Source: Taeniopygia guttata
Taxonomy: Eukaryota > Chordata > Aves > Passeriformes > Estrildidae
Length of the DNA stretch: 64,000 nt
Direction of reading: 5' to 3'
Assembly (NCBI RefSeq): GCF_048771995.1
Contig: NC_133043.1
Coordinates: 7,334,501-7,398,500, forward strand
Part shown: positions 23,660-35,265 of the stretch, one piece after another
How the letters are laid out: each line of letters begins with the position of its first letter
How positions within the stretch are numbered: the first letter of the stretch is position 1
Translations under genes and position numbers: made by a program
The notes under the pieces: model-generated
The model's input: only the letters and a program-made list of their open reading frames with translations
What the model was told of the DNA's origin: nothing
Database searches by the model: none

Positions 23660-23800
23660 TGATTCTCCATGGAATCAGAGAAAGGTTTGGGCTGGGAGGA
23701 ACCTTGAAGATCATTAATTCCAAATTTCTGCTATGGGCAGAACTAAACCACGTTGCTCCAAGCCCTGTCCAGCTTGGCTTTAGGGAAGGAAAGTTCAAAT
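23660..23800 (-). mobile_element. CR1 LINE 3'-region fragment
   Basis: On the + strand, GGAATCAGAGAAAGGTTTGGG, then CTGGGAGGAACCTTGAAGATC, ATTCCAAATTTCTGCTATGGG and CACGTTGCTCCAAGCCCTGTC, all slightly diverged, follow the order of the complement of the CR1 3' UTR. It is an old, 5'-truncated insertion in the minus orientation. Confidence 0.75.
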
Positions 23801-24144
23801 TCTCCTGTAATTTTCTGGCTCTGGGATTTTTTTTTTCTATGAAATGACCAAACGAAAACAGCTGTGTCATGAGAACCTGGGAGCAGAGAAATGGGGAGCT
23901 GTGGGGAGACTGGATTCTTTGTGCTGTCCCCAGCATGGAGTTATTTCTTGAGTTCTGATGACATGACAGCTTCAGAAACCTGGAGATATGCCCAGTATTC
24001 AGCCACCCCATTTATCACAGAGCTGAAAAATGCAGAAACTAAGCAGTAAAACTGAGCAGGAGATGTATTTGACATTCTGGAAAACATTAGAGATGTCAAT
24101 CCAGAAATAAAAAATTATAAAAAATAAAAAAAAAAAAAAAAAAA

Positions 24145-24191
<47 letters not shown>

Positions 24192-25584
24192 GTTGGCCCA
24201 GGTGAGGCTGGTAAATCGTAATTCCAAATATCAGCAAGTTCCAGAGTGAACAGTCTGTGCCATCTGAACACTTTGATTTGGTCCAGGCTGGGTTTGGGAG
24301 CTGAGCCTGGGGTTTGTGCTTTGGCTGCAGCAGGACAGATGCAGTCAGCTTCAGCTGCAGGATACAAATTCCCCCCAGGCTGAGGGGGGAAAATAAATTG
24401 CATGTTGGAAGCGATATAAACATGATTTCAGGACTTTCTCCAACTTTTTTTTTTCCCCTCGGGGCAAAGGATATTGAAATGATTCAAACCAGGACTTTGC
24501 TGGGAATGAACTGAAGGATTTTTTTCAGTAGAAGGAATGAGTTTTTCAGTTGCAGGATGAGAGCAATGCTTTGGGTGGTGTTGGGACTGGCCAGGAAAAT
24601 CAGGATATTTTATTCTAATTTCCTAATTGAATCGTCTATATCTCTGGAATTAAATATTTTTAATCCCTTAGACCATTTCCTCCCATTCTCTTGCTTCTTA
24701 ACTTAGAATTAACTTTAAAAGTTACTTTTCTGGGCTGCCAAACAGCTCTTCCTACCTGGGAGTTTGGTGGAGTTTTATTTGCTTCCCTGTCTCATGCCAG
24801 TCAGCTTTGCTGAAGTCTTTGTGCATAGACTTCAAAATGCTCAAATTTTTCATCAAAGTGGGAAATATCTGGGTTTTTTTCACATGCATATTTCTGCATT
24901 TCTTCTCAGTTTTCTTCCTCCCAACCTCAAATCTCTCCCTCCCCATTGCTCAGCTGTTTCAAAGGACCCCATCAAATTTATTCCAGCTTCATCCTTGGTG
25001 TGGGACCAATATTTCTGTATTTTTTTAATGAGCCATGTAACTGTGGTGGAGAGAAATTAAGTGAATGAGTCCTTACTGGAGATAACAGAAAGCAGAACTC
25101 CTGTTTGCATGAAAACCTCTGCAAGTCTGATTTCTCAAATGAAACCACTCTCAAAAGTTTAAAAAAAAAAAAATCTGAGACAATATTTTGAGTCAAATTA
25201 AATATTTAATTTCAATAAAATCAAAGTATTTCAAACAGATTTCTTTGTCCAGTTAATATTTTATGAGAGAAGCCTAAAATTAAACACAGAGTTGTTTCTC
25301 TGGGGAAAAAACAGAGGGTTTTTTTTGTATGCTTTAAAGAAAAAATATATCCATCTAGTAAAAGTACTTTTTTTTTTTTCCCTGAATAGTTTTATTTTTT
25401 TTTTAACAATGTGAGGATTTCAATGTGAGGCTGTCACTGCATCCTTTGCAGAAAGTTGGTGCCTCTGTGGCTGACAGAGCTCCTGGTGAACCAGGCACAG
25501 AGATGAGATTTGCTGCTGCAGTGGAGTTTGGAGAAATAGATTATTAATTTATGATTTTTTTAAAAATTTTGAGATTTTTAAAAT
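23801..25584. other. intergenic, no gene
   Basis: Contains the AAT microsatellite at 24122-24191, an AT-rich repeat-free block at 24600-24720, and T- or A-runs at 25157-25170 and 25370-25405. No gene is seen. Confidence 0.4.
24122..24191. repeat. poly(A) plus (AAT)n microsatellite
   Basis: A run of over 20 A leads into about 14 AAT units. An A-run followed by an expanded trinucleotide often marks the tail of a retroposon, but no body is recognisable on either side. Confidence 0.9.
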
Positions 25585-25835
25585 CAATGTGTTGATGAGT
25601 GTGGTGGGTTTTAGTGTTATTTAATTATTTATGTATTTATTTCTTTGTTGTGAGGTAGGAAGATAGGATTAGGAGAAAGATAAAGTAGGTTTAGAATTTT
25701 AAAAGGGTATAAAGAATTTTATTATTATTTTATTAATAGTAATTTTAAAAAAGGTAGTAAGAATTTTTTTTTTAGTTTTTTTTTTAATTAATGATGTAAA
25801 TAAATAAATTTAAAATTAAATTTTGTTGGGTAGAA
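25585..25835 (-). mobile_element. cytosine-depleted stretch, likely edited LTR fragment
   Basis: By hand count the + strand has 1 C (at 25643) and 49 G in 251 bp, and none of the last 192 bases is C; normal C content resumes at ACACTCTCAG. The sequence is not a simple repeat: it includes GTGAGGTAGGAAGATAGG and AAAAGGGTATAAAGAATTTT. It resembles retroviral LTR DNA, which is an inference. A strand-specific loss of C (loss of G on the other strand) is what APOBEC-type editing of a minus-oriented retroelement would leave. The element is a fossil fragment and its family is uncertain. Confidence 0.45.
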
Positions 25836-27149
25836 CACTCTCAGAAACAGCAGCATGTGGGGCAAGAAACCTCCCAGTTTGTCCCATTTTCACCTGTGCA
25901 ATTATTTTTCTTTATTTTCTTTGTGTGCACAAAAGAAGAAAGGCTTCTGATAAACTCCAAAACCCAATAAGGCGTTTTTGGGCTGTAACATCAAAATCTG
26001 TGTGTGCTTCCAAGGGAGACACCTCTGCCTGGGCCAGGTTTATGGAGTGCATAGGGTTAGGGTTAATTTTTTTTTTCTTGAATATTTGATATTTTAATAT
26101 TTAAAAGAAGGAGGTTGTGCTTTATTATCATTTTGTAGACTGCTTCCTAAAATCATGTTGATGAATGGAACAATTCTTAGTCTCTTATCTGGAATTCCAC
26201 TGTGGTGATTAAAAATCCTGGTTTTTTTGGAGCAAATGGGGCAAAGCAAAGAAATTCAGGACTATGGCAATGCAGAGCAGTCCTTTAAGGCTTCTCATTT
26301 ATGCGTGTGCTCGTCTGGTGCTGTTTCTCCTCTGCTGTTTGGCATATGTGCTATTTATCTGTTTTCTGTGACCCTAAATCACTCTGTCTGCACCCAGCTT
26401 CCACTTCTGCTGCGAGATTTGTAGGGGGAAAGCAGCTCCACTTAACCTTTTGTTTTCTTCATCGGGTTTCTGACAATATAAATAGTCGCCAATATAAAAT
26501 TGGCAAAATTCTGACAATATAAATAATATTTGCTGGTCGCCAGCAAGACTGTTGCACTGGCAGAAATAATTTTGTTTCTAAAGGGTGGGAATCCCCTGGG
26601 TCGAGGTGTCCCAGGCTCAGCAAGGATGGGAGTTCATGGACCTCTTCTCATTGCTAAGCTGAGCTTAATTTCAACAGGCACAGGGGAATGGGGATGAAAT
26701 TAAAGTTATTGCAGACCCCTGGCTTGGGAGAGCTCCGGCATCTGCACTGGAAAATTCAGATTTGGGGGGGAAAATTCAGATTTGGGGGGAAAAATTCAGA
26801 TTTGGGGGAAAATTCAGATTTGGGGGGGATATTCAGATTTGGGGGGGAAAAGTGAGGTTCAGCTCCTCTGTAACTTCATTGAGGACACTGTGTGTGATGC
26901 TGTCTCTGCTCCCCACATGCCAGGGAGTCAGATGTGCCATGTGCTTCCAAAATGAAGCGATTTCCCAGGATTTTCTGCTGCCTGGAGCCACCCACTGTCA
27001 CCTCGGGCAGAGCAGAGGAGAGCCCCACAAGCAATACAAACAATTTACAGCCCTGCTGCAAGGATGCTGCAAGGAGGCCCCGTAAATGGGCACATAAAGG
27101 GAATCCGGGTGGGAGCTGGGAGTGCCCTGACAAACACAATTCTCCCTTA
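25836..27149. other. intergenic, includes G-run minisatellite
   Basis: Outside the 26749-26850 minisatellite nothing specific is seen. A TTAGGGTTAGGG-like word (26055-26069) is only two units long. From 26460 to 26530 the words TGACAATATAAATA and GCCAATATAAAATTGGC form a small local repeat. Confidence 0.4.
26749..26850. repeat. ~20-bp minisatellite with G5-G7 runs
   Basis: Five units of AAAATTCAGATTTGGGGG(GG), each ending in a run of 5 to 7 G. The + strand therefore carries five G-runs spaced 14-16 bp apart, enough in number for a long-loop G-quadruplex. Confidence 0.9.
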
Positions 27150-27560
27150 ATTTAATAGACCGGTCCATTCAGCAGAGAATATATTGTAAAGCACTCTCAG
27201 GTTGGATGGCCTCCTATTGTGTCTGGCCTTTGAAGTGCTGATTAGCTGGGCTGGGAACACGCTGATAAAAAGTTAATTTCTATTTGCTGTTGCTTTGTAA
27301 TTGGATGAACACGAAAGCAATTAAATATTAAAACATACAAACAAATAACGAAGTCACTGTAATTAGCCAAAGTTTGATCACTGTCATATTTATTTAGGGG
27401 GAGATGATACGTCTCAGCAGGTGACATTTTAAATACCCTTGGCTGCTTTGGTGTTGTCTTCAGAGAATGCTGAATAATGTACGGAGGATTTAATTAAACC
27501 CCATTGTAAATCAGCTGTGATGACAGGGAAGTGACAGCCACATGTTGAAGAGAGAATTAG
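27150..27560. promoter_or_regulatory. candidate conserved noncoding element
   Basis: AT-rich, complex and repeat-free sequence crowded with homeodomain-like words (CAATTAAATATTAAAAC, GTAATTAGCC, GGATTTAATTAAACC), and with very few CpG or simple runs. This is the typical look of a developmental enhancer in a vertebrate gene desert. Conservation is inferred, not measured. Confidence 0.4.
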
Positions 27561-29435
27561 GCTGCAGCAAGAGAGATTAATTAAGTATTTTCCACAGAGT
27601 TCAACCTAGGGGTTGTGCAGGGAGTTGGTCTGAGGAGGAGAACTTGGTTTTTAAGTTGCTCCACTTGAGGCTGGAGCTGGGTGTGGAGAAGGATTCTCTG
27701 TACCCAGAGACATCACAGGCCCTTAAAGGGTTGGTTGGGATCATTCCTGGAGTGGGAAACTGAGGCACACATGCAGGGCTGCAACTTGTGGCTCTCCCTT
27801 CCCTTTGGGAACATCTCTTGAGGCAGAAAATTCTTCCACCTCGGTGGTGAATCACAGAAATCCTGAGACATCCTGGGAAAGCTTCTTCCAGCTCTGAAGC
27901 AGGAGGGGAAGGGAGGCTGGGGGTGTCTGCTCAGGGTTGGCTGCACCAGAAAACCCCAAAGTTTCTCAGCCAGGGTCATTTGAGCCCTCAGATTTTGCAG
28001 GACAAGATTCCAGTGTGGTTAATCAGCACCATTTGCATTTGGAGATTATCAAGGCTATGGTGTAATACCCTTAACTAATTTGGACATTTCTAAAAGTGCT
28101 GCTGCCTTCCATGGCCTGTGGGGCAGGGAGGTGGCTCAGCTTTCATGCCAGGCAAAACCTGGCCAAGCATTTTATCTCTGGCACCCCCAAGAAGCTTGTT
28201 GGGCTGCATAAAGTACTGGCTGCCAATTGCAAGAGGTATTAAACCACACCAGGCTATTTTTCCTTTCTTCTCCTATCAAGGGACAATATTCCTACTGTGA
28301 GGTGAGAGAAAAGCTATTCCCAGCTGCCAGCTCAGAGTGGGCTTCATCCATGTTTGTGCACTCAAAAAAACCCAAAAAAACAAAAAAAACAAAACAAAAA
28401 AAACAACAAAAAAAAAACAACAACAAAAAAAAAAGCAAAACAAAAACATCACCAAAACCCCACAAAAATCCATAAAAAGAAACAAAAAAAAAACCTAAAT
28501 GTATTCATGCAGGAGGGAATTGAGCTGAAGAATCTTAAACTAGCAAATTGGGCTGAAAACCCCCAGACAGTCCCTGTGCCAGGTTTTCCTCCTGCTGTGC
28601 TTTGTGCTGAGGATGTGGTTAAGAGCTTGGACGTGGAAGTTTCAAATAATAAATGACTGGGCAGTGGAGCTAAGGGGGGTAAATTGGAGGGCCCTGCAAG
28701 GGCAGCATGAGCCACGGGCCGTTTTTATGGGATGCTGCTGTGTTTTTGGAAGGCACAGGGGGCTTTGCTCCCTTACTGAAGGATTTTATTTATCTCCTGT
28801 GGCAGAGCCATCGCTGATCCCCAGGGCAAGGACGAGCCTGGATGGCTCCTGTGAGCTCCTTCCCTCACAGGTAAGATGCTGCCTCACCTGGATCACAGCA
28901 CCAAGGGAAGCTTTTGCTGCTGGAGATGATGATTTTTGCACACACCACTTTGCATTTCAAAGCCTCAGTCTCCCCTTCTCTTACCAATGAAAACAGAGAG
29001 TAATTGTACATGTTGCCAGAAAAAATCCATTTTATTCCCAGGGGTGTAAATTAATTGATTCAGCCCAGGAAAACGACCTGGGCACTTTTACATCCAGATC
29101 CCCAAGGGCTTTCTCTTGGTGTATGGGTCTGATCAAAAATGCAAATAAGATCTTAGGAGGGCTAAGGGACTGGAAAGGATGAAAAGTAAAAAGAAAATAT
29201 AATACTCATTATGTTATTAGTTCTTTCTTCCTTAAATACAATATAAAATATTGACTTCTGATCCCCAAAATAGTCTTGTGATTCTTCTGGTTGAAATGGA
29301 ATTAGTGACCAGGGGCTGGAAAATGCCCTGGCAGGACAGAGTGAAAGGCTGGTTCTGCCATGATGAGATTCACCAGCCCTGGAGCTGAAGCTCTGCCTCT
29401 ACCAGAAACGTGGGGGTGTGAAGCAGCTGCAAGGG
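27561..29435. other. intergenic, no gene
   Basis: Holds the A/C tract at 28364-28495. The remainder is ordinary unique-looking sequence. The open frames over the A/C tract are low-complexity artefacts. Confidence 0.4.
28364..28495. repeat. A/C low-complexity tract
   Basis: About 130 bp made almost only of A-runs separated by single C or short C-runs, with a handful of G and T. It is the complement type of the T/G tract at 8.4 kb. Confidence 0.85.
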
Positions 29436-30174
29436 TGTCAGAACTCAAACTGTCCCTCAGACATTTTTGGATCTTCTGGGTCCAGGTCAGAAGCATTTGA
29501 GACCCTGGCAGGCAGCTGGAAACAGCTGTGATTTTGGGATTGAACCATGGAATGATTTACCAACCTTGCAGGAAGAACAAGAAATCACAAAAGTTTAGAT
29601 GTTATAGTAGAAGTAGTTACAAAGGGAAGAATTTTTGAGTGCTGTACAGGGGATTTTGGTTTTGTACATGGGGGTCAGAGGTTTTAAGATGGAGGAATTT
29701 GGGCCGGTCCTGTTCCTCCTCTTTCTCCTTCCTTACCTCCATGTTCTTGGTGATGTTGGCACTCACAGATTGGTTTAGAGTAGAAAAGCACCATTTAATT
29801 TAGGTAATAGGCATTGGGGAAAAACTGTACCCATGTAACACGTAATGTACCATATAAAAGATAGAAAAGCACCATTTAATATAGGTAATAGGCATTGGGG
29901 AAAAACTGTACCCATGTAACACGTAATGTACCATATAAAAGACAGCAGCAGCCCTGGGCAGAGGGGGAGAGAAGAAGCAGTCGGGAGTCAGAGAGGATGT
30001 CAGGGTGTGTGTGTGCCTCTGCCTGAGCTGCTGAGAAAATCTTTTAGATAACTTGCAATAAACTGCCTTGAGACCAGACAACAGACTGCTGAGCCTTTCT
30101 TTGGAAGCACGGGTTGGAGGAGAGACTTTTCCAGCACACGCAGCCACCCCTGACCCTGAGAGCTCTCCTAATCA
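29436..30174 (+). mobile_element. solo ERV LTR, family A (inverted partner)
   Basis: Nearly the same sequence as 6462-7220 but on the + strand, starting TGTCAGAACTC at 29436. It has both 81-bp units (TATA boxes at about 29852 and 29933) and AATAAACTGCC at about 30057. The last 20-25 bases have diverged from the other copy, so the 3' end (30174 or 30177) is approximate and no flanking duplication is evident. No internal region is present. Confidence 0.8.
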
Positions 30175-30759
30175 ACAGGAACTGTTATTTTTGGTGGCAG
30201 GACCCCAGTCTGTCCGTGCTGCTCCTTCCCTCTCCTCCTTTGGCACATTTTTTTTCTCAGATTTCTGGTCTTCTTACCCAAATTTTCAGCTTGCCAGAGA
30301 TGTGTGAGGGAATGCTTTGTGGTGGGCTGTGTTATGGGGAAGAGATGGTCTCTGGGAAGATCCACAGTGTAAATTTGGCTGCCCCGGGCTGAAGGGATTA
30401 TTTAGGCTGTGGTCAGAGATGACCATCCCAGAGGGATGATGGAAAACCACTCTGCTCCACAGGAGGTTTAAGAAGAGCCAGGGTTATGCAGATTTTTTGT
30501 ATATTAAAGCCAGCAGAAGGTTCTGGGTCTCTCTGGAGCTCATGGGGCAGCCTGGAGAACTGCAGCAGTGTCAAAATGTGGAGAAGCTTCATCTCAGATG
30601 AACCCCAGAGCTGCTGGGCTCCCAGCTGAGGTGCCAGATGGGGAAAGCTGGAGCCAAAGGTAGAGGTTTGTTGCAATGTATTTGCAAGGCTTAAGCCGTA
30701 GTGTGCACCAGCCCAACCTGCTTCTAAATTGGTTAGCAAAGCCTCAGGAATTCATCAAG
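30175..30759. other. intergenic, no gene
   Basis: Short interval between two LTRs. Nothing recognisable. Confidence 0.4.
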
Positions 30760-31041
30760 GCTATTAGAACATAAATTGTGCTAAATTAAGAAAGAAGAGG
30801 CTGAAAAACTGAATACCAAGAGTGCAAGAACTAAATAAGAGGATTGTGAAACGCCTTGACTGCAACCAATCACACACTCTGAGAAATGCAGGCAGAAAAT
30901 GAGTGAACAAGACAAAAGCACCAGTCAAGAAGTGTGTACTTAGTAGTTTGTAGAATTTATAAATATGTGTGTAATGTAAACAATAAACAACTTCTGCTTG
31001 ATCCTCTTAGTCTGTTGTACAGGAATCCTGGATTTCCCACA
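30760..31041 (+). mobile_element. solo ERV LTR, short (ERVK-like)
   Basis: The order is typical of a short LTR: CAACCAATCACAC (CCAAT-type box), GAATTTATAAATATG (TATA-like), ACAATAAACAACTTC (poly(A) signal), then a U5-like end GGATTTCCCACA at 31041. The left end near TTAGAACATAAATTG is approximate. No second copy is present in the window. Confidence 0.55.
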
Positions 31042-31199
31042 ACAGAGGTTGTGGATGTGGTGCCCTAAAAAGCTTTGACTTGAAAAATGGGTCCTTTCTG
31101 CATCTCATCTGGAGCACCCAAGCCCAGGGTACCCTTCTGGTTTTAAACTGGCCGTGCCTGAGTTCTCCAGCTGCACAAGAATAATTCCACTCTCTTGCA
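31042..31199. other. intergenic spacer
   Basis: Plain sequence between an LTR and a candidate regulatory block. Nothing recognisable. Confidence 0.4.
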
Positions 31200-31650
31200 G
31201 GGCTGCTCTCAGGCAAATTAATGTTTGCAAACCATTCGGATACCGCCATAATAAATGCTGTGAAAGCCCAGGAGAAAATTAATAGCTCATTATTTAGCCC
31301 AGGACTTCAATAGCATGCCATGCCCAGGACACAGGACTACATATTGAAGGATGAGGATAAAGAAAAATATTGAATAGCTGCTCATTAAGAGAGCACTATC
31401 CATCTGGTGTACGAAAGGGGCTTTTTCCTGCAGGATAAAAAGTGCTCCATGATCTTATTATTCCACTGTGTGTTGTGATGCACCTGTACAAGGGGACTGG
31501 CCTGGGGTTATCTGGATTCTGGCATTTTTCAGGCGCTTGACTGCAGCCTGAGTGCCGTTCTAACACCGGGGTCGGCTTTAATTTACAGCAAAGAGATAAA
31601 AATGCCAGTAGATGGCACTCCAGAATATGGACCGTCATTGCTGGCTCTGG
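31200..31650. promoter_or_regulatory. candidate conserved noncoding element with CTCF site
   Basis: A repeat-free, complex block with GGCAAATTAATGTTTGC, AAAATTAATAGCTCATTATT and TGAATAGCTGCTCATTAAG, ending in a CTCF core. The blend of homeodomain words and an architectural site suggests an enhancer or boundary in the SEPTIN9 downstream domain. Conservation is an inference. Confidence 0.4.
31605..31619 (+). promoter_or_regulatory. CTCF core motif
   Basis: CCAGTAGATGGCACT matches every defined position of the vertebrate CTCF core (CCASNAGRKGGCRS). It lies outside any recognised repeat, unlike CTCF sites carried by transposons. Confidence 0.55.
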
Positions 31651-32654
31651 GAGACCGATGAAATGTGGTGGCGTGTGCCACAAATGGCTTCCCTGCTCAG
31701 CTCTTCGTGTAGCATCTTCCACCTTCTTCTGGCTCGAGTTTGGGGCACAGAGCAAAAAAAGAACCAGTGGGCGAAGCAGCAGACCATGTTTAGGTGGTCT
31801 CTGTGCTCTCCTTTGATCTCAGTTTTGTTTCTGCCCTTTGGGTTTAAATTACTTGTCTGGAAAGCCTGGGCTCTGCTCTCCTCAGCTGACCCTTTTTTTT
31901 ATGCTTTGCTTACAGCTTGTCTGTAAAATGAGATGAGAACTTAATTTGAAAGCTGTAGTTAATTGACCTAAATAAGCTAAGAACCTTCTGTTGGCTTTAA
32001 TGCACAAAAAACCTGCATAACCCTGGCTCTCCTTAAAGCCACTGTGGAGCAGAGTGGTTTTCCTGGTGCATTTTCCAGCTGTGCTGTTTGCTAGCAGTGG
32101 TTTGTGGTGTGGAACTGTCTGCAGAGCCCTGGGGAAGCTGTGGAGCTCAGTGCTGATGTGCAGGGATGGGGAGGCAGCACCAGCCTGGAGCAGCTCCATC
32201 TGGGCAGGACAGATCAGGGCAAGGGGTCTAAATCAGAAAGGGTCTGGCTACAGACTGCTGGTGGAAAGCAAATCCTGGAGCTGCAGGAGGATCTCCTCAC
32301 ATCTGCTCCCATACCTGGCCTGGCACAGAGTCCTGTGCAGGCAGATTTCCTCACCCCACGTGCTGCTGCAGGGCTGGCAGAAGTGAGGGAGGAGCAGACC
32401 CAGTGCTGGAAAAGCACCTGGTTTTCCAAACAGGACCTAAGGCTGACCTTTAAGATCCAAAATAACCTTTCTGGTCTGATACCTCCTCCCTGCTGAGCCT
32501 GCAAAGCCCAGGCTGCATCCTGCTCTGCCCTCCCCAGCCACAGCTGTGCCTCACCAGCCTGTCTGAGCCCAGCTTTGGGAAAACCAGTCCCAGTGTGAGC
32601 ACACAGCTCCAGCCTGAGCAAGCAAGAGGGCTGTACAGGCTGTGTTCAAACTCT
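31651..32654. other. intergenic, no gene
   Basis: Unique-looking sequence, GC-rich after about 32100. The segment 32090-32400 carries many CTG/CAG words. I could not assign it to a repeat family. Confidence 0.4.
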
Positions 32655-32780
32655 GGCAGGATGGGGGCCATGGCCACCTCCCTGGGGAGCAATTCCAGTG
32701 CTTGATCTCCCTCTCAGTGAAAAGTTCTGTCATCACAGCCAATATGAGAGAGAGGTGAAGGAGTTAAATGTCTCTGTTTT
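32655..32780 (-). mobile_element. CR1 LINE fragment
   Basis: On the + strand, GATGGGGGCCATGGCCACCTC, then CCTGGGGAGCAATTCCAGTGC and CTCAGTGAAAAGTTC (each lightly diverged) match the complement of a CR1 3' region. The insertion is old and truncated at both ends. Confidence 0.6.
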
Positions 32781-34615
32781 GTCTTCATCCCTTTCTGTGA
32801 GGTGCCCAAACACCAATGGTTGGGGTTTGGAGGGAAAGGGATCACAGACCCTGGGCTGAGAAGGGTCCTGGGGGTGCCTTGAGCCAAACTGCTCAAGTGG
32901 GATCACCTCAAAGCTCCTCTCTGCTGGGAAATGTGGCCAAGGATGGCACCTGTGGCTGCAGGGAGACGTCCCTGCCGTGGTAATTGAAATAATGGCAGCA
33001 GAGGGGAAATCGCTGGCCGGGGACGTCGCCTGAGCCAGCAGAAGGAAACAGATGTTCCCCACTACATTTGCTCTCTAAGTGAGAGCACAACAGATGCAAA
33101 CCAGCACTAAAATGGTAGCAAGGCTGTAAATACAGCTTCTAATTACTGCACCAGGTAATGTCAGTCACAACAATCCAGATTTCTCCCAAGGATGCTCCAC
33201 GAGCAGGTGGGATGCATAAAGGCTTTAAAAAAAATGGATTTGTTGGGTTTTTCCTCTCCCTTTAATGGCACAGAGTTAAACTTGCTCACTTAGGGCAGCA
33301 GAGTGGAGCGTCACAGCCTCTCTGCTTGGTGTATCTTTGGTACATGGTGCTCAGAATAACCGAGGAGATGGGAACAGATCATCAAACACAGATTTGGGGA
33401 CGGGGAGAGGTGGGTGGAGGAAGCTGCCTAGATTGGGAATAGTGAGAGCAGGAAGGGAAAGGAAGGAGCAGCAGTGAAAAGCTCTGAGAGACAGCATGAG
33501 TGACGGAGGCAGAAAATAGCTCTGAGCTGGGTGGCCCCAGCTGACTCCTCGGAAGTTACCGAGAGGAGCAATTTGGGATTCTCTGGGCTCTGGCAATGCC
33601 TGAGTCACTTTGGTGGGAACGTAGTAAAAGGCAGTTGATGGAAATATTCCCCCTGGTTCTCTGCTAGCCACTCTGCTCACCAAGTCTTGTCTGGGGTTTG
33701 TGACTGCTGAACGCAGACTCAGCCTCTGTGACACCCTCACAGCACTGGAGATTCCCCTGCACATTCCATGGTCCTCCTCTCCCCACTTTGGGACGTGCAA
33801 GTCCAAAGGAGTTTGGTTTGTACTTCATTTTTCTTCTAAACCAGGAAACAGTCTTGTTTCAGAAGTGTCTTGGTTTGGAGGGGTTGGTAGAGATCTCCTG
33901 TGTCACAACACTGTCATTTTTAAGGTGGAAAGGCCTTTCCAAAGTAGCTGTCACAGCTCTTCCTGAACCTGGGATGGTTGTGACTGCCCAGGTGAACCTT
34001 GGGGTGCTTTGCAGCTCCAGGTTGGGATTTTCTGGGGCTGGGTGTTGCCTGCTGGATATTCACCATTAGCATCATCCTGTGGGGCCTTGGGGCTTGTGGA
34101 GGAGCCAGCCTTGGAGTGGAATACCAGCAAAGCCATGGGATACCCTGGAAAGGAGATGTGAATCAGCATGGACACACCTATGTCAGCTTCTAAAAGAGCT
34201 GGTTGGTGATTCCTGCATTGCTTTAACAAGCTGGGCAGGTTCCATAGAGAACTTTCTATAATATGGATTATAGAAAGATGTTTGGAGTCTGGATAGATCA
34301 TGAAAGGAAGAGGAAAATGCATTTACTTCTCTTCCTGTGAATGCTTCTCTAGTTTTGTTGTTCTCTCTCTGCAGTTGGTGGGAATAATGTGTGGGCACGG
34401 AGGTGAGAACTTTCAGGATAATCACATATTACAGGCAAGTGCAAAGAGCAGTGCCTGCCTGGAGTTTATTTTGGAGATTATCATGTATTACAGATATTTC
34501 TGGAGCTGATGCTCAGCTTTCCTTTTGCTCCAGAGCTGCCTTGCCCACCCAGGTGCCCACAGCCCTTTGTGTGGAGATGGGGAGGCAAAAAGAGGCTGAG
34601 CCTGAGGGGGATGTG
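32781..34615. other. intergenic, no gene
   Basis: No gene or repeat is recognised. Segments 33085-33180 (CTTCTAATTACTGCACC) and 34200-34330 are AT-rich. The words ATAATCACATATTACAGGC and GATTATCATGTATTACAG (34417-34495) form a small imperfect local duplication. Confidence 0.4.
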
Positions 34616-34621
34616 GAGAAG

Positions 34622-35259
34622 TGTCATTTTGTCTCGGGGTTCTGATGGTCAGGGTGACCCTGAGAGATCGTAAAGACTCTTTGCTTCCCTAGCCTGATGC
34701 AGCCAAAGAAAGAGTCTGGAATGTGTCCAGTTGTGCTCTCAGGGTTGTTTCTTCTTATCTATAACATTCTTTCTCTGACCTGCCGAGCTCTGGCCAGCAA
34801 GGAAGCCATGGACGTTCTACCCTCGAGTCTCAAGCACCTCCCACCTTATATACTCAAAACTACATGTAGTATGTTTACAATTTCTTCACCAATTCCTGTT
34901 ATGTATGTTAGACAGTGAATCTCTACCTTAAACCAATAGAAAAGTGTCACCATCACATCAAGACATGGAGGACAAGATGAAGGAGCAGAAGGTCAGGATA
35001 CACCCAAATTCCTCAATCTTGTATCCCCTTGAACCCCATTCTAAAACCCCCAAAATTCTACTTTTCCACCCTGTGTTAGTTCAAATATCACACTACTCAA
35101 ACCCTTGTGGCTTGTAATTCCTCACACAAAATTGGCAGCTTTTTCCATGGGCTAAAATTGAATCCACAGGTGTTTGTGACTTGGTGCCAAGGTCTCTGAG
35201 CCCCCTGCCAGGGTCTGGAGCCAGCCAGGGCAGCCAGAGGGATGTGCTGGGCTCCGACA
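34622..35259 (-). mobile_element. solo ERV LTR, family A relative (638 bp)
   Basis: The minus strand reads TGTCGGAGCCC... to ...GAGACAAAATGACA. Flanks GAGAAG (34616-34621) and GGGAAG (35260-35265) agree at 5 of 6 positions, a plausible aged 6-bp duplication. Internal words are shared with the LTR at 19629 and, more loosely, with those at 6462 and 29436. No coding region is attached. Confidence 0.75.
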
Positions 35260-35265
35260 GGGAAG

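Noticed and set aside
26055-26069. TTAGGG-like interstitial telomeric repeat
   Set aside because: Only about two units, well within chance.
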